Assembly (NCBI RefSeq): GCF_016901835.1 | Contig: NZ_JACJKX010000001.1 | Location: 1-64,000 of the forward strand | Reading direction: 5' to 3' | DNA: 64,000 nucleotides | Source of the DNA: Parasutterella secunda | GTDB taxonomy: Bacteria; Pseudomonadota; Gammaproteobacteria; Burkholderiales; Burkholderiaceae_F | Shown: piece after piece, positions 9,107 to 19,039 of the stretch | How the letters are laid out: every line of letters begins with the position of its first letter | Numbering within the stretch: the first letter of the stretch is position 1 | Program-made: the position numbers and the translations under genes | Notes under the pieces: generated by a model | The model's input: only the letters and a program-made list of their open reading frames with translations | Database searches by the model: none | Told to the model about the DNA's origin: nothing

Positions 9107-10927
9107 AGATTCTTTCAAGTGTTCCTGTTGATACCATTGACCGACTATTTCACAAACGGCCTCGCCGTAGCGCTCGATTCGTTTTTCACCAATTCCACTG
9201 ATGCCGGCCAATTGCAGAGGTTTTCTGGGTTTTCGTTTAACAATCTGAATCAGTGTTGAATCCGGAAAAACGTTATAAGCAGCCAAAGCATTCTGATTGG
9301 AATATTCCCTTCTCCACTGTCTCAGTTGACTGAAAAGACGCTGTTCGGCATCGTCCAGATCATCGTGATCGATAACCTTTCGGCTGGAAAGTTGCTTAGC
9401 ACCCTCTACTCTGACAAGAAAGTGTTCCTGCCCCTGCAACAAATTTTTAGCCCTTGCGTTCACTGTCAGAACGTTATAAACACGGTAATTGACATTAACA
9501 TAGTGTTTGGCAATCAACTGTCTGAGAATTCTCCGCCAATATTTCATCGTATGGTCACGACCGATACCGAATGTACTGAGTTCATCGTGACGCTTTTCAA
9601 AAATTTTGTCACTTACCTCACCTCGCAATACTTTAATCACATGCGAAGCACCGAAACCTATGCCATTGGTTTTTGAACACCGATAAATACACGACAATAG
9701 CTTCTGAGCATCTTGGGTCGCATCACGGGCAACCGGGGGATTCTCACAATTATCACAATTACCGCAAGGTTCGCTGAGTTTTTCACCGAAGTAAGCCAAT
9801 AGCTGTATGCGTCTGCAGCTCACCGACTCAGCCAAGCCGAGCATACTGTCTAATTTGTGCAGTGACACTTGTTTGTAAATCTCATCTCCATCGCTTTGAT
9901 CGATAAAAAACCGCTGCTGCATCAAATCTTCCAAACCATAGTACAAAACTGACTCAGCAGGTTTTCCATCGCGGCCGGCTCGTCCGGTTTCCTGAAAGAA
10001 ATTTTCAATCGACTTGGGCATGTCGACATGAATAATGAAACGTACATCCGGTTTATCGATCCCCATACCGAACGCAATGGTTGCCACCATTACGCATGGT
10101 CGGTCAAAAAAAGCGACTTGGTTGGCCTCCCGCTCTTCATTGTCCATCCCTGCATGATAAATCAGCGCATCAATACCGTTTTTTTTCAGATAAGCAGCTA
10201 CAGACTCGGCCTTATTGCGCGTCGCACAATACACAATCCCCGATTCATTGAAGTGTTCCCCAACGATAAACTGCACGATGCTATCCATATAACCCTTGCC
10301 TTTTTCATACATGCGATAGCGAATATTGGGACGATCAAAACTGGCAATAAATGAACGAGGATTGTTTAAAAGACGAGCAACAATTTCCTCTCGAGTTTGT
10401 TCATCGGCGGTCGCTGTCAAAGCCATTCTGGGAACATGAGGAAAGAGTTCCTTTAAACAATCCAAAGCCTGGTATTCAGGTCTGAAGTCATGTCCCCAAA
10501 CAGATATGCAGTGCGCTTCGTCCACCGCAAAAAGGCTGACCGGAATACTCTGAAGCAGTTCCAAGGTATTGGGTTTGACCAACCGCTCAGGGGCAACATA
10601 CAAAAGTTTCAGCTGGCCGTTATGCAGATCTCGATAAACATCGCGTATCTCTTCGACTGAAAGTGTGGAATTAAGAGCCGCCGCAGCGATACCGATATCC
10701 CGCAACATATCCACCTGATCTTTCATCAATGCAATAAGAGGAGACACAACAACAGCAACCCCTTCTTTCATTAAGGAGGGAATCTGATAGCAGAGACTCT
10801 TGCCGCCTCCAGTCGGCATCAACACCAAAGCATCCTGTCCTTGCATCACGGTGTCAATGACCTCTTTTTGAAAGCCGCGAAAAGCGTCGTAGCCAAAATA
10901 TCGTTTGAGTATTTCCTCTGCCGTCAT
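9101..10927 (-). CDS. recQ: ATP-dependent DNA helicase RecQ
   Basis: 3'-5' helicase acting in recombination and fork repair. 608 aa, standard length. Helicase motifs: FRGFQKEVI (motif 0), Walker A MPTGGGKSLCYQ (about 37-48), DEAH box AVDEAHCISVWGHDFRPEY (about 133), TATAD, and motif VI QETGRAGRDGKP. The RecQ-Ct zinc site is visible as Cys residues in SCRRIQLLAYFGEKLSEPCG and CDNCENP, followed by the winged helix and a C-terminal HRDC domain (about 525-600). Convergent with the SDR gene and divergent from iadA. Confidence 0.97.
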   Translation of the reverse strand: MTAEEILKRYFGYDAFRGFQKEVIDTVMQGQDALVLMPTGGGKSLCYQIPSLMKEGVAVVVSPLIALMKDQVDMLRDIGIAAAALNSTLSVEEIRDVYRDLHNGQLKLLYVAPERLVKPNTLELLQSIPVSLFAVDEAHCISVWGHDFRPEYQALDCLKELFPHVPRMALTATADEQTREEIVARLLNNPRSFIASFDRPNIRYRMYEKGKGYMDSIVQFIVGEHFNESGIVYCATRNKAESVAAYLKKNGIDALIYHAGMDNEEREANQVAFFDRPCVMVATIAFGMGIDKPDVRFIIHVDMPKSIENFFQETGRAGRDGKPAESVLYYGLEDLMQQRFFIDQSDGDEIYKQVSLHKLDSMLGLAESVSCRRIQLLAYFGEKLSEPCGNCDNCENPPVARDATQDAQKLLSCIYRCSKTNGIGFGASHVIKVLRGEVSDKIFEKRHDELSTFGIGRDHTMKYWRRILRQLIAKHYVNVNYRVYNVLTVNARAKNLLQGQEHFLVRVEGAKQLSSRKVIDHDDLDDAEQRLFSQLRQWRREYSNQNALAAYNVFPDSTLIQIVKRKPRKPLQLAGISGIGEKRIERYGEAVCEIVGQWYQQEHLKESA

Positions 10928-11064
10928 ATCATTCTCTATTGGTTCAGGCGACAGTATACAGGCGAAGTATGGTTCTGAATTGATATACTGACGCTAACGG
11001 GCGCGCAGTTTTTTCGCATCCGGTGGGTGCGGTTGCGTGCAGATTTCTTGAAAGGAACGTAAGT

Positions 11065-12204
11065 ATGTTTACGATTATCAAAAACGCCAATGTCTACACA
11101 CCGGCTCCTGTCGGCAAAAAAGATATTTTGATTTGCGGTGAAATGATTGCCGCCATTGAAGATAGCTTGGACGGCATCCGTTTGCCGGGCGAAGTCAAAG
11201 TCATTGATGTTGAAGGCGCCACTGTTACCCCGGGCTTTTTTGATCAACATGTCCACTTAACCGGCGGTGGTGGCGAAGGCGGTTTTGCTACCCGCGTTCC
11301 TCCCGTTATGCCGTCCCAGTTGTTGCACGGCGGTGTTACAACCGTTTGCGGTGTCATGGGGACCGAAGGCACAACGAAATTCCCTGAGGAGCTGTATGCC
11401 AAAGTCATGGGGCTGCGCCAAGAGGGCTTGACTGCTTACATGCATACCGGTTCTTATCAATTCCCCTCTCCCACGATTACCGGTAACCCCAGAAAAGACA
11501 TCATCTGCATTGAACCGGTTTTGGGTGTGAAGTTAGCCTTGGCTGACCATCGTTGCTCTTTCCCCAACGATGATGAAATGCTTAAGCTTGTGGCCGATGT
11601 TCGCATGGGCGGCATGTTGTCCGGTAAGAAAGGCATTTTGCATGTTCACTTAGGTGATTTCGGCGGAGCTTACGAACAATTCGAACGAATCATTGCTCGC
11701 GGATTGCCGCGCCACCATTTCTCGCCGACTCATACCGGCCGTGAACCGAAGCTTTTCGAACAAGCCATTGAATTTGCCAAGAAGGGCGGTGTGATTGATA
11801 TCACCTCCGGCGGCGGCAACTATTACCCGTTCGTTGAATGTGTCGAGCGCGTTTTAAAGGCCGGCGTTGATCGCTCGCGCATCACGATGAGCTCAGACGG
11901 CAACGGCTCCATGCCCAAATTTGAAAATGGCATCATGGTGGCCATCGTGGCAGCTCCCGTTAACGCCAACCATCAAATGCTCAAAGAAATGGTTCAAGCT
12001 GGCATTGATTTCGAAACCGCGTTGATGATGACGACTTCCAATGTCGCTGACTCTCTAGGTGTGAAAGAAGCTCGTCTGGCTGTCGGCATGAAAGCAAATA
12101 TCTGCGTACTCACCAATACACTGGATATCGACACGGTGATCGCCCGCGGTGTAACCTGGATTGAAGGCGGCAAGAGCGTGAAGTTGGCAAACTTCGAAGC
12201 TTAA
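11065..12204 (+). CDS. iadA: Isoaspartyl dipeptidase (beta-aspartyl-peptidase)
   Basis: Amidohydrolase-superfamily metallopeptidase that cleaves beta-aspartyl dipeptides released from damaged proteins. About 379 aa; motifs align with E. coli IadA: GFFDQHVHLTGGGGEGG (first metal ligands, about residue 62), KDIICIEPVLGVKLALADHR, LHVHLGDFGG, SPTHTGREP, and SSDGNGSMPKF with the catalytic Asp near 277. The frame is open to an upstream GTG at 11023; the ATG at 11065 is preferred because AAAGGA lies 9-10 nt before it and the family begins at the beta-strand FTIIKNANVY. Followed by a terminator and the convergent sstT gene, an amino-acid scavenging context. Confidence 0.94.
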   Translation: MFTIIKNANVYTPAPVGKKDILICGEMIAAIEDSLDGIRLPGEVKVIDVEGATVTPGFFDQHVHLTGGGGEGGFATRVPPVMPSQLLHGGVTTVCGVMGTEGTTKFPEELYAKVMGLRQEGLTAYMHTGSYQFPSPTITGNPRKDIICIEPVLGVKLALADHRCSFPNDDEMLKLVADVRMGGMLSGKKGILHVHLGDFGGAYEQFERIIARGLPRHHFSPTHTGREPKLFEQAIEFAKKGGVIDITSGGGNYYPFVECVERVLKAGVDRSRITMSSDGNGSMPKFENGIMVAIVAAPVNANHQMLKEMVQAGIDFETALMMTTSNVADSLGVKEARLAVGMKANICVLTNTLDIDTVIARGVTWIEGGKSVKLANFEA

Positions 12205-12222
12205 TTTCCGTTTGGCCCTATC

Positions 12223-12263
12223 AATGAGAGGATGATCATTTTCCGACCATCCCCTCATTTTTT
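12223..12263 (+). terminator. Rho-independent terminator after iadA
   Basis: A long imperfect stem pairs AATGAGAGGATGATC (12223-12237) with GACCATCCCCTCATT (12245-12259), followed by six Ts. It lies between the ends of iadA and the convergent sstT. Confidence 0.85.
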
Positions 12264-12267
12264 AGGT

Positions 12268-13542
12268 TTATTTTCTACCAAAACGATCATTAATTTCCTG
12301 AGCCCTGCGCTCATGCTCGAGCTCTATTCTCTCGGCTCTCAAACACGCAGCAGCCGTAAAGAGCACATCAGAAGAAGAGTTAAGTGCAGTTTCTGCAGAA
12401 TCCTGCAAAACCCCGATGATAAAACCTACTGCCACCACCTGCATGGCCATGGAATTATCAATCCCAAATAATCCGCACGCCAACGGAATCAACATGAGTG
12501 AACCGCCCGGCACGCCTGAGGCACCGCAGGCACAAACCGATGCCACAACACTTAATAAGATTGCGGTTGCAAAGTCGGTTTGAATGTTCAGACTATTGGC
12601 CGCCGCTAAAGTCAGAACAGTAATGGTAATCGCCGCACCGGCCATATTGATGGTCGCTCCCAATGGGATCGTGATCGAGTACGTGCCGCTATCGAGATTG
12701 AGGCGTTTACACATCCCCAGATTCACAGGAATATTGGCTGCAGAAGAACGGGTAAAAAACGCTGTCACGCCACTTTCTTTCAAAGTAGCAATGGTTAACG
12801 GATAGGGGTTGCGGCGAATGTAGAGCCAGACAAGAAAAGGATTAAAAACCAACGCCACAAAAAGCATACTGCCGATCAAAACCAAAAGAACCTGCACGTA
12901 ACCGGCCAGGGTCGCAATACCGGTAGAGGCCACAGTGTTGGCAACCAAACCGAAAATACCCAACGGGGCAAACCGAATCACAACCCGTACCACCAGCTCC
13001 ACGCCATGGGACAAGTCCGCCATAAATTCGCGTGAAGATTCGGAGGCGTGACGCATTGCTGTTCCCAACCCGGCAGCCCAAGCCAGAATCGCCATATAGT
13101 TGCCGGTACTTAAGGCGTGTACAGGATTGTCCACCACACTGAGCAGTAAATTGTGCAGTACATCCACAATGCCGCCTGGCGTTGCCGCTTGAGCTTGAGT
13201 CCCGGTCAGATGAATGCTTGTCGGGAAGAGAAAACTTGCCGTGACGGCAACCAAAGCTGCTCCAAATGTTCCTAAAAGATAAAGCGTTAGAACGGGTTTA
13301 ATATGTGCCCGTGTTTCAATGTCCTGATTGGCAATGGCCGCCATGACCAGTACAAATACAAGCAAAGGAGCCACGGCCTTTAAGGCGGAAATAAAAAGCG
13401 AGCCCAAAAAAGCGCAGGTTTTGGCAACCTCCGGAGCGATGTAGGCCAAAGCGATACCTAAAATCAAACCAATCAAAATCTGCTTAACCAGCGACGCTTG
13501 CAAAAAAGGCAATGCAACACGTCTGAATGCATGACGAGCCAT
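12268..13542 (-). CDS. sstT: Serine/threonine:sodium symporter SstT
   Basis: 424-aa dicarboxylate/amino acid:cation symporter (DAACS) family protein importing Ser and Thr with Na+. N-terminal [20 protein letters not shown] and [21 protein letters not shown] are typical of SstT, as are the re-entrant loop segment [12 protein letters not shown] (about 270) and the second hairpin [22 protein letters not shown]. About eight membrane helices expected. C-terminus is a charged cytoplasmic tail. Start ATG at 13542; upstream 238 bases to the next gene contain AT-rich potential promoter sequence but no site I can name. Confidence 0.93.
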   Translation of the reverse strand: MARHAFRRVALPFLQASLVKQILIGLILGIALAYIAPEVAKTCAFLGSLFISALKAVAPLLVFVLVMAAIANQDIETRAHIKPVLTLYLLGTFGAALVAVTASFLFPTSIHLTGTQAQAATPGGIVDVLHNLLLSVVDNPVHALSTGNYMAILAWAAGLGTAMRHASESSREFMADLSHGVELVVRVVIRFAPLGIFGLVANTVASTGIATLAGYVQVLLVLIGSMLFVALVFNPFLVWLYIRRNPYPLTIATLKESGVTAFFTRSSAANIPVNLGMCKRLNLDSGTYSITIPLGATINMAGAAITITVLTLAAANSLNIQTDFATAILLSVVASVCACGASGVPGGSLMLIPLACGLFGIDNSMAMQVVAVGFIIGVLQDSAETALNSSSDVLFTAAACLRAERIELEHERRAQEINDRFGRK

Positions 13543-13780
13543 TCGAAAATTGCCTCAATATCTACGAAAACATTCTCACCATAACATTTTTTCGCTCTCT
13601 CTTCGATTGACTTTTTCTATTTTCCCCGAATGATTAGGCCCTTTTACCTATACCGCCTCGATCATTGGATGTATTTAATCGGAGTTCAGTGCAAAGATAT
13701 TTAAAATTTCTTTGAAATTCAGACTCACTATTTTCTGTACACTTTCAACTGTGTTGCCTATCTGTTTAGCGGTGAAAATC

Positions 13781-14281
13781 ATGCGTTTTTTTTCTCGTCT
13801 GACCATTTGTCTCTTACCGGCTCTTTTAACAGCCTGTGCGACATTTCAGGAGCCGTCAGTTAATCCCCCAGAAAATTCCAAGCTCGCCCTTCGACTTGAT
13901 GCCTCGGGCGAACAGGTGTTTCGCTGCATCCATGACATGAAAGGGTGGTTCTGGCACTTTGAAACCCCGAACGCCTACCTTTTTAATCCTGAAACCGGTC
14001 AGGCCGTCGCCAAACACGGTTACCGCTTCTCATTTGTTCATAACGACGGCTCTAAAATCGCTTCCTCACGTATTACGGGTATCGCTCAAGGGGATGGGAA
14101 AAATCTACCCAATGCACTTTTTTCCGTCACCTCGCCTGCGAGCCACGGAACTTTTTTAGGCGTTCGCTATATCCAACGCCTCAACGCCAAGGGCGGCATA
14201 CCTCAAACCAAATGCACGCCTGCCCGTCAAGGTCAGCTCAACAAAATTCCCTTTGAAGCTCAGTTCATTTTCTGGCGTTGA
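13781..14281 (+). CDS. DUF3455 family putative lipoprotein
   Basis: About 166 aa. A signal peptide with lipobox LLTAC (Cys near residue 20) predicts an outer- or inner-membrane lipoprotein. The mature part resembles DUF3455 proteins: QVFRCIHDMKGWFWHFETPNAYLF, a GTFLGVRYIQRLNAKGG segment and a C-terminal PFEAQFIFWR beta-strand. Function unknown. I start at ATG 13781, which places the signal peptide at the N-terminus; the frame also contains GTG 13772 and TTG 13712, which would prepend a second hydrophobic stretch. Confidence 0.75.
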   Translation: MRFFSRLTICLLPALLTACATFQEPSVNPPENSKLALRLDASGEQVFRCIHDMKGWFWHFETPNAYLFNPETGQAVAKHGYRFSFVHNDGSKIASSRITGIAQGDGKNLPNALFSVTSPASHGTFLGVRYIQRLNAKGGIPQTKCTPARQGQLNKIPFEAQFIFWR

Positions 14282-14388
14282 TGCAAGTGTTGAAAATACA
14301 AAGAAAAATTCCTTATAAACTGGAGGAAAGATAAAAATCCGTGTAAAATTACTCTTTCGTTTTTCCCAGGTTTTTAGGGGATTTTTTC

Positions 14389-14892
14389 ATGTCAACTGTT
14401 GGTGATTACCTGCAAAGCCTGCCGCCGGATCGTCGTGTGGCGATGGCCAAGATCTGCAGCCTCATTCGTCGTTCGGCTCGCGGAGTGCGCGAAAGCATGC
14501 GTCATGCTTTAGCTTTTTATGAGCTGCAAGGACCGCTTTTTGCGTTGGAATCCGGTGAAAAATCCATGACTTTATACGTTGCAGAAGAATCCGTCCTTGA
14601 AGCATTCAAAGATAAGCTCCAAGTCAATATGCAGCGTCGCAGCATCCTTTTCAGCGATTTAAATCGCATCCCGTTGGACAACATTGAAAGGATTGTGCGA
14701 GACTCTGTGACGGCCCGCCGCTCCCGCGTCGCCAAGGGTGAAGTTCCCACACAAGCTCAAATGCTTGAGATTTGGGGAGTAACCGAAGAAGACGCCAAAG
14801 CGCCGCCGCCCGTTGTTCGTATCTCCATGAAAAGCCGAGACGAAGAAATGATCGAGCTTATTGATGACACGAAAAAAACAACCAAAAAATAA
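14389..14892 (+). CDS. DUF1801-domain protein
   Basis: 167 aa. The first ~115 residues fit DUF1801 (YdhG-like): VGDYLQSLPPDRRVAMAKIC, the ESMRHALAFYELQGPLFAL segment, and GEKSMTLYVAEE, the fold shared with frataxin-like and YjbR proteins. The C-terminal ~50 residues are charged, low complexity and lysine-rich (DDTKKTTKK) and are probably disordered. No enzymatic role is established for this family. Single-gene unit: ends at a strong terminator. Confidence 0.75.
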   Translation: MSTVGDYLQSLPPDRRVAMAKICSLIRRSARGVRESMRHALAFYELQGPLFALESGEKSMTLYVAEESVLEAFKDKLQVNMQRRSILFSDLNRIPLDNIERIVRDSVTARRSRVAKGEVPTQAQMLEIWGVTEEDAKAPPPVVRISMKSRDEEMIELIDDTKKTTKK

Positions 14893-14920
14893 GTTTTGAT
14901 TTATTTTCAGGCACTAATCC

Positions 14921-14957
14921 AAGCGAGTCGAATTTGCGGCTCGCTTTTCTTTTTTTA
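14921..14957 (+). terminator. Rho-independent terminator
   Basis: Stem AAGCGAGTCG (14921-14930) pairs with CGGCTCGCTT (14937-14946), 6-nt loop, then TTCTTTTTTT. Ends the DUF1801 transcript before the cyd operon. Confidence 0.9.
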
Positions 14958-15027
14958 TGACTGCGATAGTTTTTATTCATTTTGATCTATCTAATTTTCA
15001 TTTCAGTCAGTATCCTTACGTTTGATC

Positions 15028-15237
15028 ATGTCAGATTCAAAAAAGACCCCTTCAAACAACGATCGTCAATTGACCGTCAGAGTTGTAATAACCCTGGCGT
15101 GCAAAATTGCAGTTATCGCCTGTTTAGGATTTCTGTTTTTCGGATCCGACACGCGGGTGGAGACGAACGCACAAACAGTTGGCCAGGCACTGTTGGCCGA
15201 TACAACTTCGAACTCCATGACAGCGCCTAATCCCTAA
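15028..15237 (+). CDS. cydP: Cyd operon small membrane protein CydP
   Basis: About 69 aa with a hydrophilic N-terminus, one membrane helix (about residues 22-40: ITLACKIAVIACLGFLFFG) and a short periplasmic tail. Size, the LTVRVVITLACKI pattern and position directly before cydA match the CydP family, which is thought to associate with or help assemble cytochrome bd. ATG 15028 is preferred to TTG 15022. The gap to cydA is 39 nt, so it belongs to the operon. Confidence 0.75.
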   Translation: MSDSKKTPSNNDRQLTVRVVITLACKIAVIACLGFLFFGSDTRVETNAQTVGQALLADTTSNSMTAPNP

Positions 15238-15276
15238 GGTTGCTGCACCGTACTCAATCTCTTCGAAAGGTTTCTT

Positions 15277-16845
15277 ATGATCTCGACCGAATTAGTTGAT
15301 CTCTCTCGATGGCAGTTTGCGCTGACATCTATGTATCACTTCATCTTCGTGCCGTTGACATTGGGGCTTTCATTCATGCTTGTCGTGATGGAAGCCTGTT
15401 ATGTCGTGACCGGAAAAGAAGTCTATAAAGACATGACCAAATTCTGGGGCAAACTCTTTGGCGTCAATTTTGCCTTAGGTGTGGCCACCGGTATTACCAT
15501 GGAATTTCAGTTCGGAACGAACTGGGCCTACTACTCACACTATGTAGGCGATATTTTCGGAGCCCCTCTGGCCATTGAAGGATTGATGGCCTTCTTCCTG
15601 GAATCCACTTTCATCGGATTGTTCTTTTTCGGTTGGAAGCGCCTAAAGAAGTCCACTCACCTGATTGTGACGATCTTTATGGCTTTGGGCTCAAATCTTT
15701 CTGCTTTGTGGATTTTGATTGCCAACGCATGGATGCAGTACCCGATCGGTTCTGAATTCAATTTCGAAACCATGCGTATGGAAATGACTAATTTCTTCGA
15801 TGTCATTCTGAGTCCGTGGGCTCAGGCGAAGTTCGGCCACACTATCTCTGCCGGTTACATGACGGGAGCTTTATTTGTCTTGGCAATCTCTGCCTGGTAC
15901 ATGCTCAAGGGGCGTGACCTTGAATTTGCCAAACGCTCCTTCCGCGTTGCGGCAGCATTCGGCTTGGTTGTTTCCGTTTTCACCATTCACCTCGGTGATG
16001 AATCGGGCTACCTGGTTGCCAAAGATCAACCGGCCAAGATGGCTGCAATGGAAGCAGCTTGGGAAACGGCTCCGGCGCCCGCTCCGATGACTGTTTTCGG
16101 TTTCCCTGATGAAGAAAATCAAATCACTCGAGCCAACGTCGAAATTCCTTGGTTATTCGGCATCATTGCCACCCGATCACTGGATACGCCGATTCCCGGT
16201 ATCAAGGATCTGATTGAGCAAAACACTAAGAGAATTGAAAACGGGATCGTAGCCATGCAGACGCTCAGCAGTCTCAGAAAAGATCCGACCAACACCGAAT
16301 TACGAAATCGATTCGAACAGGTAAAGGACGACCTCGGCTACGGCATGCTCCTTCGTAAATACACGGACGATCCCTCCCGTGCCACGCCTGAAATGATCAG
16401 CCAGGCTGCGCAAGACACTATTCCGGGTGTCAATATCATGTTCTGGAGTTTCCGGGCCATGGTCGGTTGCGGCATCGCCCTTTTACTGATTTTTGCGTTC
16501 AGTCTTTACTACTCGGCCAAAGATCTTATTGTTTCTCGCCGTTGGCTACTCAAGGCCAGTTTCTTTGCTCTGCCCTTACCTTGGATTGCCTGCGAGCTCG
16601 GATGGATGGTCGCCGAATACGGCCGCCAACCCTGGAGTATCTATGAAATCTTGCCGGTTCACCTCTCCACTTCCACCCTCTCGGTGGCCAGTGTGACGGG
16701 TTCTTTAATCGGCTTTGTGCTCCTATACTCCGCGCTTTTGGTGGTGGAAATGTGGCTCATGGTCAAACTCGTAAAAACCGGCCCGAGTTTTTTAGGCACC
16801 GGCCGTTATTTCTTTGAACAAAACCGCATGAGCGATAAGGAGTAA
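15277..16845 (+). CDS. cydA: Cytochrome bd ubiquinol oxidase subunit I
   Basis: Quinol-oxidising, haem-bearing subunit of the high-affinity terminal oxidase. 522 aa, the same length as E. coli CydA, implying the long Q-loop. Seen: haem b595/b558 ligands in [13 protein letters not shown] (His 21) and the quinol-site region, the proton-path glutamates in [14 protein letters not shown], and the signature [12 protein letters not shown] (about 449). AAAGG lies 10 nt before the ATG. Second gene of cydPABX-ybgE; such oxidases support microaerobic respiration and suit a gut or mucosal habitat. Confidence 0.98.
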   Translation: MISTELVDLSRWQFALTSMYHFIFVPLTLGLSFMLVVMEACYVVTGKEVYKDMTKFWGKLFGVNFALGVATGITMEFQFGTNWAYYSHYVGDIFGAPLAIEGLMAFFLESTFIGLFFFGWKRLKKSTHLIVTIFMALGSNLSALWILIANAWMQYPIGSEFNFETMRMEMTNFFDVILSPWAQAKFGHTISAGYMTGALFVLAISAWYMLKGRDLEFAKRSFRVAAAFGLVVSVFTIHLGDESGYLVAKDQPAKMAAMEAAWETAPAPAPMTVFGFPDEENQITRANVEIPWLFGIIATRSLDTPIPGIKDLIEQNTKRIENGIVAMQTLSSLRKDPTNTELRNRFEQVKDDLGYGMLLRKYTDDPSRATPEMISQAAQDTIPGVNIMFWSFRAMVGCGIALLLIFAFSLYYSAKDLIVSRRWLLKASFFALPLPWIACELGWMVAEYGRQPWSIYEILPVHLSTSTLSVASVTGSLIGFVLLYSALLVVEMWLMVKLVKTGPSFLGTGRYFFEQNRMSDKE

Positions 16846-16851
16846 TGCATC

Positions 16852-17988
16852 ATGATCGATTATGAAATCCTGAAACTCATCTGGTGGCTTTTTGTCGGCG
16901 TCCTTCTTGTAGGCTTCGCTGTTATGGACGGTCAAGACATGGGCGTAGGTTCGCTTTTACCCTTCCTGGGGAAAAACGATACGGAACGCCGCGTCATGAT
17001 CAACACGGTTGCCCCGCACTGGGACGGTAACCAAGTGTGGCTTTTAACAGGAGGCGGAGCAATCTTTGCGGCGTGGCCTCTTGTTTATGCCACTGCTTTC
17101 TCCGGTCTTTATTGGGCCTTGTTCATTGTGCTGGCTGCTTTGATTCTCAGACCCGTGGCCTTTGACTACAGAAGCCGCGTACCGGTTCAAAAGTGGCGCT
17201 CCTCCTGGGACTGGGCCTTATTTATCGGAAGTGCCGTACCGCCCATTATCTTTGGTGTTGCTTTCGGCAATATGCTCCAAGGGGTACCGTTCCATTTTGA
17301 CGAAACACTTCGCTCGACCTACACGGGTTCGTTCTGGGCACTGCTGAATCCTTTCGCTTTGCTCTGCGGCCTCGTTTCCATTGCGATGACTGTCTTTCAT
17401 GGAGCCAACTACCTCTTGCTTCGCACAACAGGACTTTTGCAGGCACGAGCCCGCCAGGTCGGTTTAGTTGCCGGTGCTGTCACAGCCCTGCTCTTTATTG
17501 TGGGCGGGATTTGGGTTTACTTCGGTATCCAAGGTTATGTGGCCACTGACATTGATCCGGCCGGTGTTGCCAATCCGCTCTTAAAGAACGTTCAAGTCAG
17601 TGAGGGTGCATGGTTTACCAATTTCTTTGCCTATCCTGTGCTTTTCGCGGTGCCGCTCTTAGCTATAGTAGCAGCCGTTGTGGGTGTTCTCTGTGAATAT
17701 GTCTGGAGACCGCTTTCGGCTGTTCTCGCCAGCGCTGTCAGCATCCTTTGCATCGTGCTCACTCCCTTGATTGCCATGTTCCCCTTCGTGCTGCCGTCTT
17801 CGAGCCACCCGGTCTCTTCTCTGACAATGTGGGATTGCACGAGCTCTCAACTGACGTTACAGGTGATGTTTATCGTCACATTGATTTTCCTGCCCATCGT
17901 TCTTGTCTATACCGGTTGGGCATATAAGGTCATGAGCGGGAAACTCACGGCACAATACATCAAAGAAAACGATAAATCGCTGTACTAA
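16852..17988 (+). CDS. cydB: Cytochrome bd ubiquinol oxidase subunit II
   Basis: 378 aa, polytopic. N-terminal [27 protein letters not shown] and [26 protein letters not shown] are CydB hallmarks; the DGQDMG and WDGNQVWL acidic residues line the proton/quinone region. It pairs with CydA to form the oxidase core in the inner membrane. Starts 6 nt after cydA stops, with AAGGAG just before the ATG. Confidence 0.98.
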   Translation: MIDYEILKLIWWLFVGVLLVGFAVMDGQDMGVGSLLPFLGKNDTERRVMINTVAPHWDGNQVWLLTGGGAIFAAWPLVYATAFSGLYWALFIVLAALILRPVAFDYRSRVPVQKWRSSWDWALFIGSAVPPIIFGVAFGNMLQGVPFHFDETLRSTYTGSFWALLNPFALLCGLVSIAMTVFHGANYLLLRTTGLLQARARQVGLVAGAVTALLFIVGGIWVYFGIQGYVATDIDPAGVANPLLKNVQVSEGAWFTNFFAYPVLFAVPLLAIVAAVVGVLCEYVWRPLSAVLASAVSILCIVLTPLIAMFPFVLPSSSHPVSSLTMWDCTSSQLTLQVMFIVTLIFLPIVLVYTGWAYKVMSGKLTAQYIKENDKSLY

Positions 17989-18001
17989 GGAGCTACTCAC
18001 T

Positions 18002-18109
18002 ATGTTTTATATTTACTGGGCTGTCGGGTTACTACTGGCGATCGTTTTTGCAGTGCTGATGGCTGCTATGTATGAAATCAAAAGTGCCGAAGCTGCTAAA
18101 GATAACTGA
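18002..18109 (+). CDS. cydX: Cytochrome bd small subunit CydX
   Basis: A 35-aa single-helix protein, MFYIYWAVGLLLAIVFAVLM then an acidic tail (YEIKSAEAAKDN). It matches the CydX/CbdX pattern: aromatic N-terminus with W-x-x-G, one membrane helix, and a conserved Glu just after the helix. CydX stabilises haem binding and activity of the CydAB core. AAGGAG precedes the ATG, and its TGA overlaps the ybgE ATG (ATGA), so the two are translationally coupled. It is short enough to be missed by standard gene finding. Confidence 0.93.
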   Translation: MFYIYWAVGLLLAIVFAVLMAAMYEIKSAEAAKDN

Positions 18110-18378
18110 TGTCTAAGGCTGTTTCGCTCTTTTCGCGTTGTCTATCCATCGTGGCGGCCCTGGCCGTCACGGTGGTGGTTGTTTGCTTTCCACGATTAGT
18201 AGCAATCGATATGCATGCCGTGCCTCACGGATGGTTGGTTTGCCTCCTATTGGGAATGAGCTTTTGCTACGTGCATGGTTTCGGATTTATTCCTGAAAAC
18301 AAAACCCTTCGGATTGTTTTCTCTCCTTTGGTCGCATGGCCCCTTTTAGCGCTTGGGGTCGTCATGATTTTCGTTTAA
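18109..18378 (+). CDS. ybgE: Cyd operon protein YbgE (CydE)
   Basis: 89-aa membrane protein with three hydrophobic segments. The C-terminal half, YVHGFGFIPENKTLRIVFSP then LLALGVVMIFV, aligns with E. coli YbgE (HGVGFRPQK ... IFCPLL). YbgE follows cydABX in many proteobacteria; its exact role is unknown. The ATG overlaps the cydX stop, and the gene ends 4 nt inside the convergent yaeQ stop. Confidence 0.85.
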   Translation: MSKAVSLFSRCLSIVAALAVTVVVVCFPRLVAIDMHAVPHGWLVCLLLGMSFCYVHGFGFIPENKTLRIVFSPLVAWPLLALGVVMIFV

Positions 18379-18929
18379 TCTCTGCGCAAAAGCCAATGCA
18401 ATTGCACTTGAGCTGTATTGACACTATCGGATAACCATACCACCCCATCCTGAACCGTTACGGTCAAGTGCATGGTACGAGACATTAGCGGAATCATTTG
18501 AGCCACTTCATTGTCTTTAAGCATGGCAACTGAAAGTTTTTCAACCTTTCTCATGTCCGAGCCATTCTGTTTCCACCACGGCTCGATTCTATCCTCTCCG
18601 TAAGCGATCACAATTTCTTCATTACTACGGCCGGCTGCTTTTCTGATCTGTTTGATATCGGGCACCCCGACATCTATCCACCTGGCAATAGCCCCTGTAT
18701 CGTCGATTTCCCAAAGAGCGGGTTCCCCTTCGGTTGAAAGGCCTCGGCCAAACTCCAGCCTCATGTCCGTTTCCCCGACATAAAGACAAAAGGCCAACAT
18801 ACGAATCGCAAGGCGCTCTTCCGTTTCTGACGGGTGTCGGGCAAGCGTACACAAATGCGATCCGTAGTACCCACGGTCTACATCAGAAATATCAATGCTT
18901 GCCTTATAAATCGTCGCACCCAATGCCAT
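18375..18929 (-). CDS. yaeQ: YaeQ family protein
   Basis: About 184 aa. Strong match to the YaeQ pattern: MALGATIYKASIDISDVDRG, LTLARHPSE-like CTLARHPSETEERLAIRMLAF, and the C-terminal MHLTVTVQDGVVWLSD. The fold is PD-(D/E)XK nuclease-like, but the cellular role is unclear (originally linked to suppression of rfaH loss). The frame extends to a TTG 21 nt upstream; the ATG at 18929 has AAAGGTG 6-7 nt before it and matches the family N-terminus. Confidence 0.93.
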   Translation of the reverse strand: MALGATIYKASIDISDVDRGYYGSHLCTLARHPSETEERLAIRMLAFCLYVGETDMRLEFGRGLSTEGEPALWEIDDTGAIARWIDVGVPDIKQIRKAAGRSNEEIVIAYGEDRIEPWWKQNGSDMRKVEKLSVAMLKDNEVAQMIPLMSRTMHLTVTVQDGVVWLSDSVNTAQVQLHWLLRRD

Positions 18930-18981
18930 ATTCGTCACCTTTTCAATCAATCGCGGCTTATGTTATTACGCCACCAAAGGA

Positions 18982-19015
18982 AAAGCCAGCCCTCAGCAAG
19001 TGAGAAGCCGGCTTT
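18982..19015. terminator. Terminator hairpin between fadL and yaeQ
   Basis: AAAGCCAGCCCTCA (18982-18995) pairs, with a few wobble pairs, with TGAGAAGCCGGCTTT (19001-19015). It sits 25 nt downstream of the fadL stop on the minus strand; the following U-rich run is short, so efficiency is uncertain. Confidence 0.7.
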
Positions 19016-19039
19016 CTAGGTGTTTTGCTCTAAATCAGA

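Noticed and set aside
14961-15027. FNR-like TTGAT-N4 half site upstream of cydP
   Set aside because: Only the left half matches the TTGAT-N4-ATCAA consensus; the right half (CTAAT) is too poor to claim oxygen control from sequence alone.
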